A DNA stretch of 64,000 nt from Aeromicrobium duanguangcaii. Lineage in GTDB: Bacteria > Actinomycetota > Actinomycetes > Propionibacteriales > Nocardioidaceae. The stretch lies in NCBI RefSeq assembly GCF_024508295.1, contig NZ_CP101990.1, positions 2,914,001-2,978,000 on the forward strand. Reading direction: 5' to 3'. This document shows positions 1-10,300 of the stretch, in pieces. Positions within the stretch are counted from its first letter, which is position 1. Every line of letters starts with the position of its first letter. Below the pieces are notes generated by a model. That model searched no databases. It saw only the letters and a list, made by a program, of their open reading frames with translations, and was not told the origin of the DNA. The position numbers and the translations under genes were made by a program.

Positions 1-1039
1 GGATCGGGTCGGGCGTCCGGGCGCCCTTGGGCCGCAGACCGGACGTCGGCATGGCGCCCAAGGTCGAGGGGTCCCCGACGACCTGGACTCCGCTCGCGGC
101 GATCCACTCACCCATCCGGCCGCCCAGCTCGGCCGCCTCGCGCGCGGCCCAGCGCGGCGTCAGCAGGCGCGGCTCGTCCGGCGCGGGGGTGCGCTGTTGG
201 AGGTACCGCGCAACGCCGAACCGGATGGCGTGGTGGTGCACCGTGCGGGGCAGGCCCGACTTCGCGAACTGGCGGTTGAACTCGCGCAGCAGCTCGATCT
301 CGGGCCAGGTCAGGGAGCGGTTGTCCACGACCGGAGTGGGCAGGGTCCCGGCCCGCAACGAGAAGAGCCCTTCGACGTCGCGCAGCAGCTGCTCGGGATC
401 GGACTCGTCGAGCACCACGACGACGACCCGGTCCGGCCCGACGACCTCGGCCCAGCGGGCGACGAGCCGGTCGTGCCGGTGGCGCCACCAGAACGACGGC
501 GTCAGCGTCGTGGTCTCGGGCTCGCGCAGCATCGCCTTGAGCCACTTGCCGTAGCCGGTCTTCATGCCGTTCTGGACGTACTGCTGCCACTGCGACGGCA
601 TGATCCGCGGCAACGGCCGCAGGGTCACCAGGACATAGGGGTCGTCCCCGCCGAGCTCGGCCACGGCGCGGCGGACGGCGGACTCGCGGGCGTCCGCGAA
701 GAACTCGCTGCTGACCAGCACGGTCCGGTCCTGCTGCGCGTTGACCTCCTTGACCAGGCGGCGCCACGGCCGGTCGGTGGACGGGGCATCGAACGGCGGC
801 CGGGGGTTCTCGCGCGCGAGCATCGACAGGACCTCGTCGATCGGCTGGCTGGTCGCGCCGGCGTAGTGCAACCCCTGGGCCGCCACCTCGTCGCGCGCGT
901 CGTGCAGGGACCGCTGGACCGAGGTCGTCCCCGTCTTGTGCGGGCCGATGTGCAGCACCCGCGCACCAGGCGGGAAGTGGAAGCTCGAACGGAGGGTCAC
1001 GTCAATCGAAGGTATCCCTGGCGCGGTGGCGCCGCCCAT
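1..1039 (-). CDS. Sulfotransferase-like protein (partial, C-terminus beyond window)
   Basis: About 346 codons are visible and the frame runs off the left edge without a stop. The ATG at 1039 overlaps the stop of the upstream metallophosphoesterase (TGATG), so translation is probably coupled. Residues 30-40 read HIGPHKTGTTS, a match to the 5'-phosphosulfate-binding loop of PAPS-dependent sulfotransferases, where a small residue and K-T-G-T follow a beta strand. Further on, an Arg-Pro-x-Pro-Arg stretch before Ser-Gln-Trp-Gln resembles the 3'-phosphate-binding region. Family role: transfer of sulfate from PAPS to carbohydrate or lipid hydroxyls. The acceptor cannot be deduced. An alternative GTG start lies at 1000 but lacks a ribosome binding site. 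Confidence 0.72.
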   Translation of the reverse strand, partial: MGGATAPGIPSIDVTLRSSFHFPPGARVLHIGPHKTGTTSVQRSLHDARDEVAAQGLHYAGATSQPIDEVLSMLARENPRPPFDAPSTDRPWRRLVKEVNAQQDRTVLVSSEFFADARESAVRRAVAELGGDDPYVLVTLRPLPRIMPSQWQQYVQNGMKTGYGKWLKAMLREPETTTLTPSFWWRHRHDRLVARWAEVVGPDRVVVVVLDESDPEQLLRDVEGLFSLRAGTLPTPVVDNRSLTWPEIELLREFNRQFAKSGLPRTVHHHAIRFGVARYLQQRTPAPDEPRLLTPRWAAREAAELGGRMGEWIAASGVQVVGDPSTLGAMPTSGLRPKGARTPDPI

Positions 1040-2553
1040 CAGGGAGTGGCCGCCACCGGCAGTGTCGTGTAGTCGCCCACGTCGATCACGCCGCCGGGCT
1101 TGAACGTGACGACCTGCAGTCCGACGACCCGGCTGTCCTCGAAGGTCAGCACGGCCACCTGCGCGTCGCGGCGCAGCTTCGTGCCGAGCGCGAACGCGTA
1201 CACCGCGCCGCCGGTGGAGCCGATCGTCAGCCGGGTCGACGTGCCGTTGGGCCCCTCGGTGCTGACGGGTCCCTCCTGGCGGTGCAGGTGGCCGCTGATC
1301 GCCAGGTCGACGCAGCCCTGAGCGACGGCCGCCTTCGCCGAGGCTGCGCTGTGGGTGAGCAGCAGACTGACATCACCGTCCTCGCACGCCGTCTCGGCCA
1401 GCGCCGTGTTCTGGTCGCGGATGGCGGCGATGTTGTCGTCCTCGTTGCCGTTGTAGCCGGCGGTCAGGCCCGAGCTGCGCGGGTCGCTCTCGCCGAGCAT
1501 GCGCACGCCCTCGACCTCGACGGGCTCGCCGTCGAGCACGATGAAGTCGCGGCGCTCCATCTCGTCCAGCACGTGGTCGCCGGTGTCATGGTTGCCCGCC
1601 ACGGCGACGATCGGCAGGTCGGCGAACGTCTGGCGCAGCGACTTGATGCTGAAGGCCTCCCACGAGGCCCCGTTCGAGGTGTCGTCGCCGAGGTCGATCA
1701 CGAAGGACGCGTTCGCGGCGTCGGCGACCTCACGGGCCACCGGGTCCATGCCGACGTTGTTGTGGCGGTCGGTGACGACCAGTGCGGTGGTCTGCCCGTC
1801 CTCGGGGGCGCGGACGGCGATGCCCCGCGTCTTCTCGGTCAGGTCGGAGTAGAACGACAGCGACGCCTGGTAGGTGTCGAGCGCGCCCTGGACGATGGCC
1901 TTGCTGGTGGCGGTGGCCGCCCCGCGCGAGATCTCGACCCGGTCCAGGCGTGGCTCGTCGGGCAGCTCGGGGAACTCCTGGCGGATCGGGACCCAGGCCA
2001 CCTCGCGCTCGGTGTCGGGGTCCTGCGCATAGGCCAGCGCCGCGCCCAGCACGACGAATCCCAGCACGCCCAGCACCAGCGCGGGGCGGGGGTCGGGCGG
2101 CCACGCCTCGCGCAGCTCGCGCCGGCGTCGCGGGCCCAGGGCCCACCAGACACCGCCGGCGATGACCATCGCGATGACACCGGCGGCGACGCCGCGCCGG
2201 AGCGCCGCGAGGGCCATCTGCGTCATCTCGGACGTCATGGCGGCGATCTCGCCCTCGGGCTGGCTGGCGATCGCGGCGTCCTGCGCCAGCACGCGCTGCA
2301 GGTCGGTGTCGGGGCTGTCGCGCAGCACGACCTCGGCGCCGACCCCCAGCGGCGCGTCCGAGAGCATGCGCAGCTCGGGCAGCAGCGGCCCGGCCACGAT
2401 CGTCACGTGGCCGTCGAACGTGGGGCTGGCCGTCGCGTTGTGCGCGCCGATGGTGACGACGCGCTCGCTGTCGAGGAACGTCGCCGCGGTGACGGGCCCC
2501 GCCACGACCAGGCCGACGACCGCGAGGGCGAGCGCCGCGAGGGCACGGCTCAC
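1039..2553 (-). CDS. Membrane-anchored metallophosphoesterase (calcineurin-like)
   Basis: 504 residues. The GTG start at 2553 overlaps the helicase stop (GTGA). Hydrophobic segments at about 5-23, 119-141 and 157-177 indicate a membrane protein with an extracytoplasmic or cytoplasmic C-terminal enzyme domain. That domain carries the metallophosphoesterase motifs in order: D262-R-H264, DLGDDT at 287-292, GNHD at 320-323, T-H at 400-401 and GHLH at 421-424, which supply the two-metal ligands. Family members hydrolyse phosphomonoesters or diesters; the substrate here is unknown. It sits between a HelD-type helicase and a sulfotransferase-like gene with overlaps on both sides, so all three should be co-translated. 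An open frame extends upstream of 2553, but that portion overlaps the helicase and has no protein-like composition. Confidence 0.85.
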   Translation of the reverse strand: MSRALAALALAVVGLVVAGPVTAATFLDSERVVTIGAHNATASPTFDGHVTIVAGPLLPELRMLSDAPLGVGAEVVLRDSPDTDLQRVLAQDAAIASQPEGEIAAMTSEMTQMALAALRRGVAAGVIAMVIAGGVWWALGPRRRRELREAWPPDPRPALVLGVLGFVVLGAALAYAQDPDTEREVAWVPIRQEFPELPDEPRLDRVEISRGAATATSKAIVQGALDTYQASLSFYSDLTEKTRGIAVRAPEDGQTTALVVTDRHNNVGMDPVAREVADAANASFVIDLGDDTSNGASWEAFSIKSLRQTFADLPIVAVAGNHDTGDHVLDEMERRDFIVLDGEPVEVEGVRMLGESDPRSSGLTAGYNGNEDDNIAAIRDQNTALAETACEDGDVSLLLTHSAASAKAAVAQGCVDLAISGHLHRQEGPVSTEGPNGTSTRLTIGSTGGAVYAFALGTKLRRDAQVAVLTFEDSRVVGLQVVTFKPGGVIDVGDYTTLPVAATP

Positions 2554-4637
2554 TCGGCCACCCGGTCCAGCCACCGGCGGGACGTGCCCACGGTGACGAG
2601 GCGCTGGGTCGCGCGGGTCAGCACGACGTAGAGCGTGCGCCAGCCCGACGCGGCCTCGGCGACGACGCCATCGGCGTCCACCAGCACGACGCCGTCGAAC
2701 TCCAGGCCCTTGGTGTCGAGCGGCTCCAGCACGCGGAGCCGGTCGTCGGCCGGCACGACTGCCGTGACCTCGGCCAGACGGCCCGCCGGGGCGACGACGG
2801 CGACGGTGCCCTCGACCTGCGCGAGCATCTCGGCGGCCTCGGCGGCGACGCGGGCGAGCAGCTCGCCGGCGGCGACGACCTCGTGGCGCGGATCGACGCC
2901 CGTCCGACGGACGGCCTCGGCCAGGTCGGGGCGCTCGATCGCGTGGGTCGCCACCCGGGCGGCGAACTCGTAGATCTCGGCGGAGTTGCGGTAGTTCGTC
3001 GACAGCCGGAAGCGGTGGACCGGCATCGTGCCGAGCGCCTCGTCGCGCGCGGCGGCCGACTCGGCGGGGACCGGCCAGGACGACTGCGCCTCGTCGCCCA
3101 CGATCGTCCAGCTGGCGGTGCGGCCGCGGCGGCCGAGCATCCGCCACTGCATCGGCGAGAGGTCCTGCGCCTCGTCGACCAGCACGTGCGCGTAGCCCAG
3201 GTCGTCGATGCTCCCGGTGGCCTGGACCCGGTCCTCGCGCTCGCGCTCCTCGAAGCTCATCATCTGCTTCGGCGTGGCCCAGTCGTCCTCAGCGCGCTCG
3301 GGAGCCTCGCCCAGGAGATGGCGCAGCTCGTCGATCAGCGGGATGTCCTCGATCGTGGGCTGGTCGGCCCACTCGCGGCGCAGGACCTGCTGCTCGAAGG
3401 ACGTGAAGAGATCGGACGCGACCTCACCCAGGCGCGATGGGACCGACCGCCAGACCTCGACCGGATCGAGCTCGGGCCACCAGGCGTCGACGAACGTCTC
3501 GAAGGTCAGGTCGCCGTCGAGCTGATCGGCGAACGCCTCCTCGCCGCGATCGAGACCGCGGTCGCCGGTGACGCGCTCCCACAGGGCCTTGACGAGCTCC
3601 TCACGTGCGGCCGCCTGGGTCGTGTTGGGCAGGCCGTTCGACAGCAGCCGGCGCCGGATGCGCGCCAGGTCGGAGGCCTCGAGGACGAGCCGGTCGTCGC
3701 GGTAGAACAGGTCGAAGCGGTGAGGGGCGCCGGCCTGCGGCGACCGGGCGACGCGGGACAGCACCTGCGCCATGCGGGCCAACCCCAGCAGGGCCGCCAT
3801 CTCGGGCGAGGCGTGACGGGTCGCGCGGATGCCGTCGACGACCTCGCCGATGGACCGCAGGACGACGCTGGTCTCGCCGAGGCTCGGCAGGACGCGCTCG
3901 ATGTAGTTCATGAACACGCCGGACGGGCCGACCACCAGGACGCCGCCGGACTCGAAGCGACGACGGTCCGTGTAGAGCAGGTAGGCCGCGCGGTGCAGCG
4001 CGACGACGGTCTTGCCCGTTCCGGGCCCGCCGCCGATGATCGTGGCGCCGCGAGCAGGGGCGCGGATGGCCTCGTCCTGCTCCTTCTGGATCGTGGCCAC
4101 GACCGAGTGCATCGAGCTGTCGCGAGCGCGGCTGAGGCTGGCCAGCAGGGCACCCTCGCCGATCACGACCATGTCGTCGGGCGCCGCCTCGGCGTCGAGC
4201 AGCTCGTCCTCGATGCCGACGACGCGGTCGCCGCGGCAGCGCAGCACCCGACGCCGGACGACGCCGGCCGGATCCTGGGCGGTGGCCTGGTAGAACACGG
4301 CGGCAGCCGGAGCACGCCAGTCGACGAGGATGATCTCGCGGTCCTCGTCGCGCACGCCGATGCGACCGATGTACCGGGCGTCGCCGCCGTTCAGGTCGAG
4401 GCGGCCGAACACGAGCCCGTCGTGGGCGGCGTGCAGGGCGCTCAGCCGGCGCGAGGCCTGGTAGACCATCGCGTCGCGCTCGACCAGACCGCCCTCGTGG
4501 CCGATGTGGCCCCGAGCCAGGCCCTCGACGACGAGCGACTGGGCGACCTTGGTGGACTCCTCCAGCCGCTGGTAGACCGTGTCGACGTACGCCTGCTCGT
4601 GCTCGAGCTCGCGTTCATCGGGTGAGGGGTTGCTCAT
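2550..4637 (-). CDS. HelD-family UvrD-like helicase / RNA polymerase recycling ATPase
   Basis: 695 residues, start ATG at 4637 with GAAGGA about 6 nt upstream. An N-terminal coiled-coil-like acidic stretch (about 8-45) precedes a superfamily 1 motor: Walker A GGGPGTGKT at 202-210, Walker B DEAQD at 488-492, the NYR of motif IV at 548-550, LDTKGLEFD (motif V) and a C-terminal Leu-Thr-Arg-Ala motif VI. This order with the large insertion between motifs is typical of HelD proteins, which bind RNA polymerase and release it from DNA; some actinobacterial members (HelR) help tolerate rifampicin. The TTG three nt upstream is a less likely start. It leads an overlapping three-gene operon. Assignment to HelD rather than another UvrD-like ATPase is by motif order, not alignment. 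Confidence 0.87.
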   Translation of the reverse strand: MSNPSPDERELEHEQAYVDTVYQRLEESTKVAQSLVVEGLARGHIGHEGGLVERDAMVYQASRRLSALHAAHDGLVFGRLDLNGGDARYIGRIGVRDEDREIILVDWRAPAAAVFYQATAQDPAGVVRRRVLRCRGDRVVGIEDELLDAEAAPDDMVVIGEGALLASLSRARDSSMHSVVATIQKEQDEAIRAPARGATIIGGGPGTGKTVVALHRAAYLLYTDRRRFESGGVLVVGPSGVFMNYIERVLPSLGETSVVLRSIGEVVDGIRATRHASPEMAALLGLARMAQVLSRVARSPQAGAPHRFDLFYRDDRLVLEASDLARIRRRLLSNGLPNTTQAAAREELVKALWERVTGDRGLDRGEEAFADQLDGDLTFETFVDAWWPELDPVEVWRSVPSRLGEVASDLFTSFEQQVLRREWADQPTIEDIPLIDELRHLLGEAPERAEDDWATPKQMMSFEEREREDRVQATGSIDDLGYAHVLVDEAQDLSPMQWRMLGRRGRTASWTIVGDEAQSSWPVPAESAAARDEALGTMPVHRFRLSTNYRNSAEIYEFAARVATHAIERPDLAEAVRRTGVDPRHEVVAAGELLARVAAEAAEMLAQVEGTVAVVAPAGRLAEVTAVVPADDRLRVLEPLDTKGLEFDGVVLVDADGVVAEAASGWRTLYVVLTRATQRLVTVGTSRRWLDRVAE

Positions 4638-4719
4638 CAACGTCCTTCGCTGGCATGGGGGAACTCTCCATTCTAGGCACCGCAGGCCAGCCGGTCGCCC
4701 CCATCGCCACGCTTCGGGC

Positions 4720-7131
4720 TCAGTTGATGCGCAGGACCTTCGTCACCGTCTTCTCCGCGACCTTGGCGTCGCCGCTGTAGGTGATGGAGAACGAGTGCTG
4801 ACCCTTCGGCAGGTTGCTCGCCGTCAGGATGCTCACGCCCAGGAAGACCCGGCCCTTCGCGACCGTCTTGTCACCGAGCCGGACCGTCACGGTGCCGGTC
4901 GGGACGGTGCCCTTCGCCGACACCCCGACGGTGAAGACCGCCGAGCGCCACAGACTCAGGGCGCCGACCTTGACCGTCGGCGCCAGCAGGACCGGACCAC
5001 TGGTCGGAGCCGTGGTCGGCTCGGTGGTCGGCTCGACCGTGAACTCGGTCGTCGGCACGGTGCTCGGTTCGGTCGTCGGCCCGGGCGTGGGTCCATCGGT
5101 CGGCTGTTCGTCGACCTCGAAGGCCCGGATCAGGCGGTCACTGGGTCCCGTGCAGCTCACGGACGACGGGACTTCATCGCTGGCCGTGTTCAGCGAGAGA
5201 TCCAGACGGAACGTGGCTGGCAGGCCGAACGTCACCACGCCGGCCACACCGCCCAGGGTCATCGGCATGATCTCGCCCTGTCCCGCCAACACCCACGGCT
5301 CGCCCACCTGCTGGGGCACGGGACTCAAGGGGAACTGCAGGGGTCGCATTGGAGCGTCGAACGGGGCCCCGTTGAACGTCACCGTCAAGGGCATCCCGGT
5401 GATCGAACCTGAGGATTCGCGTCCGCCCACGATGTCGGTGACGGCGCCACGCAGCAGCTCCGGCATGTGAAGACGCAGGAACAAGGGGCTTCCCGGCAGC
5501 GAGTCGCCCTGGAACGCCCCATAGTCCGTCGTCGCCGTGACCGCGACGTCCTGGGTGCCCAGCACCAGGCCACCGACGATCGTCTCGCAGCGGTACGTGA
5601 TCGTCCGTGAGAGCTGACCCAACCCCATGGGCACCTCGCCGCCGGGCTCACCGGGCGGGTCCGTGGGGAACGGCGGCGTGGTGGGGTCGGTCGGCGGCGT
5701 CGGCTCGGTCGGCGGCGTCGGCTCGGTCGGCTGGCTCGGGAGATCGAGGACGGGCGGCTCCGGGGCGGTCTGACCGGCCAGCGCGATGCCGCCGAGCAGG
5801 CGGTCCTGACCGGCGGCGCACGTCGCCACCATCGGGTACGTCGAGTTGTCCGCCTTGTACAAGACCTGGGTGATCGTGAAGTTGTCCGGCAGCCCCAGCC
5901 AGACCGCGCCGGTGGCGTCCTGCGGGACGGTGATCGCCGGGATCGTGGCGGTGCCCTGCATCGTCCACGGCGGGTCGGCCGTCTCGGAGACGGACGCCCG
6001 CGAGAATGCCAGCGCGGTCGGCTCGAGCTCGGTGGTCCGGCCCGCAGTGGTGACCGACAGCGCCGCATCGGCAGCGGTCCCCTCCGCCTCCGTCGCCCCG
6101 AGCAACAGCGCCACGGACTGCCGCAGCCGCTCGCTCGACGTCCACCGGACCGTCAGTTCACGCGCCGCCAACACGTCCCCGGGCGCCGCGGTCTCGGGGT
6201 AGTCGGCCGTGGCCGCGAGGGAGAAGGCCTGGGTGCCCAAGTTCAGACCTGCCGCGGTCACCGCGCACTGGTAGGAAGCGGCTCGGGACAACGTCCCGGG
6301 TCCGACCGGGACCGCTCCTCCGGGCCCGGGCACCGGGTCGGTCGGCGGATCGGTCGGGTCCGTCGGGTCAGTCGGCGGGTCGGTGGGATCGGTGGGGTCC
6401 GGGGACGGGTCGGTCGTCGGATCGGACGGCACGGGCTCGGTCGTGGGGTTGACCGTCGGACGGTCCGTCGGGGGCGTCGGGTTGGTCGCCCCTGCGACGC
6501 GGATACCGCCGATGGTGTGATCCTCCGGGGCCTCACATGTGAGCGACGTGGGGATGCTGCCGCCGTCAGCCGACACGAAGGATCCGGCGATGGCGAAGGT
6601 CCTCGGCAGTCCCAGCCAGAGCGCCTCGCGAGCATCGTCGGGCACGGTGATCGCCGGCACCGTGGCCTCGGCGTCCAGCGTCCAACTCCCCGATGCAGGC
6701 AGGTCGGCCCGCGCAATCGTCAGCGAGGTCGGCGGCAGACCGGACCAGCGGCCGGCGGTCTCGATGGCGAACTGGACACCGTCGGCCTCTCCCTCGAACG
6801 ACCTCGCACCCAGCAGGTCGTACGAGGCCTGCCTGATGAAGTCGGGAAGCACCACGGACATGTCGAGCGCCCGGGCGGGGAGCACGTCACCCGGTGCGGC
6901 GGTCTCGGGGTACGTCACCGACGGGGTCACGACGACCGGGCGAACTCCCAGGTCCAGGCCGCCGGACTCGACGTGGCAGTCGTAGAGCAGGTTCGTCGCC
7001 AACTCGCCCGGACCGACCGGCAGGTCGCCGGCAGCAGCTTGCGCCTGGGAACCGCCGAGGACCGCTGTCAGCGTGGCGGCGACGGTGGCCGCGGGTACAA
7101 CGGCGGCGATGAAGGACTTGACTGGCGACAC
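4720..7131 (-). CDS. Secreted protein with three DUF6801-like domains and an Ig-like domain
   Basis: 803 residues. The GTG at 7131 is preceded by AGGAG at suitable spacing. A signal peptide covers about 1-32 (basic start, hydrophobic core, AQA-type cleavage site). Three related domains of about 180 residues follow, each opening with a V-G-P/L-G-x-L segment and a Tyr-x-Cys, containing a PETAAPGD-like loop, and closing near a second Cys; this matches my memory of DUF6801, an actinobacterial extracellular domain. Pro/Thr/Asp-rich linkers (TDPTDPP-type) separate them. The last 80 or so residues form a bacterial Ig-like domain (GTVTVRLGDKTVAKG, then YSGDAKVAEKTV). No membrane anchor or sortase motif is visible, so it is probably released or bound through the Ig domain. 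Function unknown. Confidence 0.8.
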   Translation of the reverse strand: MSPVKSFIAAVVPAATVAATLTAVLGGSQAQAAAGDLPVGPGELATNLLYDCHVESGGLDLGVRPVVVTPSVTYPETAAPGDVLPARALDMSVVLPDFIRQASYDLLGARSFEGEADGVQFAIETAGRWSGLPPTSLTIARADLPASGSWTLDAEATVPAITVPDDAREALWLGLPRTFAIAGSFVSADGGSIPTSLTCEAPEDHTIGGIRVAGATNPTPPTDRPTVNPTTEPVPSDPTTDPSPDPTDPTDPPTDPTDPTDPPTDPVPGPGGAVPVGPGTLSRAASYQCAVTAAGLNLGTQAFSLAATADYPETAAPGDVLAARELTVRWTSSERLRQSVALLLGATEAEGTAADAALSVTTAGRTTELEPTALAFSRASVSETADPPWTMQGTATIPAITVPQDATGAVWLGLPDNFTITQVLYKADNSTYPMVATCAAGQDRLLGGIALAGQTAPEPPVLDLPSQPTEPTPPTEPTPPTDPTTPPFPTDPPGEPGGEVPMGLGQLSRTITYRCETIVGGLVLGTQDVAVTATTDYGAFQGDSLPGSPLFLRLHMPELLRGAVTDIVGGRESSGSITGMPLTVTFNGAPFDAPMRPLQFPLSPVPQQVGEPWVLAGQGEIMPMTLGGVAGVVTFGLPATFRLDLSLNTASDEVPSSVSCTGPSDRLIRAFEVDEQPTDGPTPGPTTEPSTVPTTEFTVEPTTEPTTAPTSGPVLLAPTVKVGALSLWRSAVFTVGVSAKGTVPTGTVTVRLGDKTVAKGRVFLGVSILTASNLPKGQHSFSITYSGDAKVAEKTVTKVLRIN

Positions 7132-7259
7132 GACGACTCCTGGCTCCCGCAGGCTCCCGAGGCCAGCCTGTCACTGATGTTTACATGTGACCGTACTCAC
7201 ATTCGGCCCGGGTGACCACCCCGATGTATCAGGGGCGGACGGGGGGTCTCACCAACGAC

Positions 7260-7314
7260 GGCGCCCCGCGAGCGCCCGGCCGCCGAGGGGGGACGGCTGG
7301 GCTCGCGGGGCGCC
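7260..7314 (-). terminator. Rho-independent-type hairpin after the NHL/Ig gene
   Basis: A perfect 14-bp inverted repeat, GGCGCCCCGCGAGC at 7260-7273 with GCTCGCGGGGCGCC at 7301-7314 and a 27-nt loop, lies 11 nt past the stop. There is no U tract, as is usual for high-GC actinobacteria. Confidence 0.6.
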
Positions 7315-7324
7315 TCGCGGAGGG

Positions 7325-10300
7325 TCACTTCGCGCGGTGGACGACCTTGACCTTCTTCACGTAGTCGACCTTGCCGCGCGAGTCGTACCCGCGGACCGTG
7401 ATGACACGCTTCTTGGAGACCAGACCGGCCTTGTACCGGATCTTGCGCACGATCCGGCCGTGGGAGTCGGCCTTGCCGGTGACCTTCTTGGTCCGCAGCG
7501 AGATGCGGTAACGCTGGCCCGGAGCCAGCCCCTGGGCACGGATCGTGAACTTCGCCGCACCCCGCACCTTCTTCGGCGACACCGTGACCTTCGCGGTCTC
7601 CTTGACCAGTCCCGTCTTCACGACCGTCGACCAGTCGGCGTAGCCGGGAGCCGTCACCGTCACCAGCGCACACACCGTGCGCCCGGCCATCGCCTTCGTC
7701 ACCGAGAACGACACCGCAGCCTTCGCCGGGCGGCACGTCGCGCCCTGCACGGCGTAACCCCACGAGACGGTCGTCTTCGCGCCGGCCGGCAGAGCCGTCG
7801 AGAACGTCGACGCCGTCAGCTTCGTGCCGACCTTCGGCGCCATCGGGCTGACCACCGCACGGATTGCGGGCAGCGTGCCTCGCACCACCGCGTTCTCGGC
7901 GACCACGGTCGTCTCGAACGCGAAGTGCCTCGCAGCGGTCACGGACACATCAGCGCACAGCACCTGCCCGACCTGGTCCGCGGTCGGGGTGAACGACTCA
8001 CTCGTCGCACCGGAGATCGCGACGCACTCCGTGCCATCGACCACGCCCCACTGCCGAACCAACTCAGCACCCTCAGGCGCCTCGGACAGATCCACCGGCA
8101 GCGACACGGCCACACCCACCGCCGGACGATCGGTGCTCAGCACCGGCGCCGCGACCTCGAGCCGGCCCTTCTCCACCTCGGCACTCAACACCGTCGACCA
8201 CTCGGCATAACCGGGGGCCGTCACCTCCACCAGCGCACACACCACACCGCCAGCCATCGCACCAGTGACCTCGAACGACGCGGCGACCTCGTCGGGCCGG
8301 CAATCCTCCGCGGTCGACGCATGACCCCATGTGACCCGCGTCGTCGCGCCCGCCGGCAGTTCGCCGGCCAGCAGCGACGCCGTCAACGTCGCGCCAGCCT
8401 TCGGGGACGTCGAACTCAGTGCCGCACGGATCGCGGGCAACGTGCCTCGCACCACCGCGTTCTCGGCGATCACAGTCATCTCGAACGCGAAGTGCCTCGC
8501 AGCGGTCACGGACACATCAGCGCACAGCACCTGCCCGACCTGGTCCGCGGTCGGGGTGAACGACTCACCCGTCGCACCGGAGATCGCGACGCACTCCGTG
8601 CCATCGACCACGCCCCACTGCCGAACCAGCTCAGCACCCTCAGGCGCCTCGGACAGATCCACCGGCAGCGACACGGCCACACCCACCGCCGGACGGTCGG
8701 TGCTCAGCACCGGCGCCGCGATCTGCAGCAGGCCCTTCTCCACCTCGGCACTCAACACCGTCGACCACTCGGCATAACCGGGGGCCGTCACCTCCACCAG
8801 CGCACACACCACACCGCCAGCCATCGCACCAGTGACCTCGAACGACGCGGCGACCTCGTCGGGCCGGCAATCCTCCGCGGTCGACGCATGACCCCATGTG
8901 ACCCGCGTCGTCGCGCCCGCCGGCAGTTCGCCGGCCAGCAGCGACGCCGTCAACGTCGCGCCAGCCTTCGGGGACGTCGAGCTCAACACAGCACTCATCG
9001 CGGGCAACGTGCCTCGCACCACCGCGTTCTCGACCGTGAAGATCGCCTCCATCGGCTCGTAGCCCGGCGCCGTGACGCTGACCACCACGCACAGGGGCTC
9101 ACCGACCTGAGCAGAGGTCGGCGTGAACGTGTCACCCTCGGCACCGCCGATCGCGACGCATTCGGCACCGTCGCGGGTGCCCCACTGCCAGTGCGCCTCG
9201 GCGCCCTCGGGCGCCTCGGCGAGGTCGACCGGCAGCGACACCGCCGTGCCCACCCTCGGGTGCGCGGTGTCGAAGGTCGGCTCCGGCACGCTCAGGCGAC
9301 CTGCCGCGATCTTCACCTGGTTCGACGTGGTCACGTCAGCGACGTATCCGCGAACGGTCGAGGTGACCGTCACGGACAGATCGTGGCCCTCGTCGGAGGC
9401 ACGCGGCGTGAAGGCCGCCTGCGTCGCACCGTCGATCGGGTCACCATCCAGGTTCCACTGGTACGCGCGATCGGCGCCGGCGGGGTCGCCGCCGGTCACC
9501 TCGGCGGACAGCTCCACACCGACCTGGGCCCAGTCCGAGAGGGTGACCGTCGGTGCCTGCCCGAACGTGCCGGCACCCACCGCACCCACGGTCACGGTCA
9601 CCTGCGCGTCGAGGTGGTGCGGCGCACTCACAGTCGCCGTCAGGCACAGCACCTTCTCGAAGTCGGACACGTCCGCGGCGAAGGTCCGTTCGTCCGCACC
9701 GGCGATGGCCACGCAGTCGCCGCCAGCGACGACACCCCACTGCCAGGACGTGACCTTCGCGCCCGCGGGTGCGTCAGCCAGATCGATCGACGCGGTGACC
9801 GACTGGCCCACGACCGGCGCCTTCGCGTCGATCGCCGAGGACGCCATGGTGAACGCGCCGACCGCGGTGGAGCTCGCCGTCGCGGTCTTCGTGAACGACT
9901 CGTGGCCGGCCGCCCCATAGGTCACCTCGGCGCAGAGCGTCGCTCCCGCGTCCCCGGCGACGACGGTGTACTCGTCGGCGGCGGCGCCTGCCACGACACA
10001 GTCCTGGCCAGCCAGGCGTCCCCAGCGGACCGATTCGGTCGCGCCTGCGGGAAGCGTGGACTCGTCGGCCTTCACGGTCAGCACGTCGCCGGACGTGGGC
10101 GCCGAATCCGGCGTGGAGTCGACGATGGTCACCGTCGTGTCCATCACCTTGCCCGTGATCGCCTTCGTGGCCGTCTCGGTTCGATCCTCCGGATCGCCGC
10201 CGGCGCCCTTCGCCGTCACCGAGACCGTGACCGTCTTGCCCTGGTCGGCCGCGGTGGGCGTGAACGTGGTCGTGTTCGAGCGCACGTCGGCACTGCCCGC

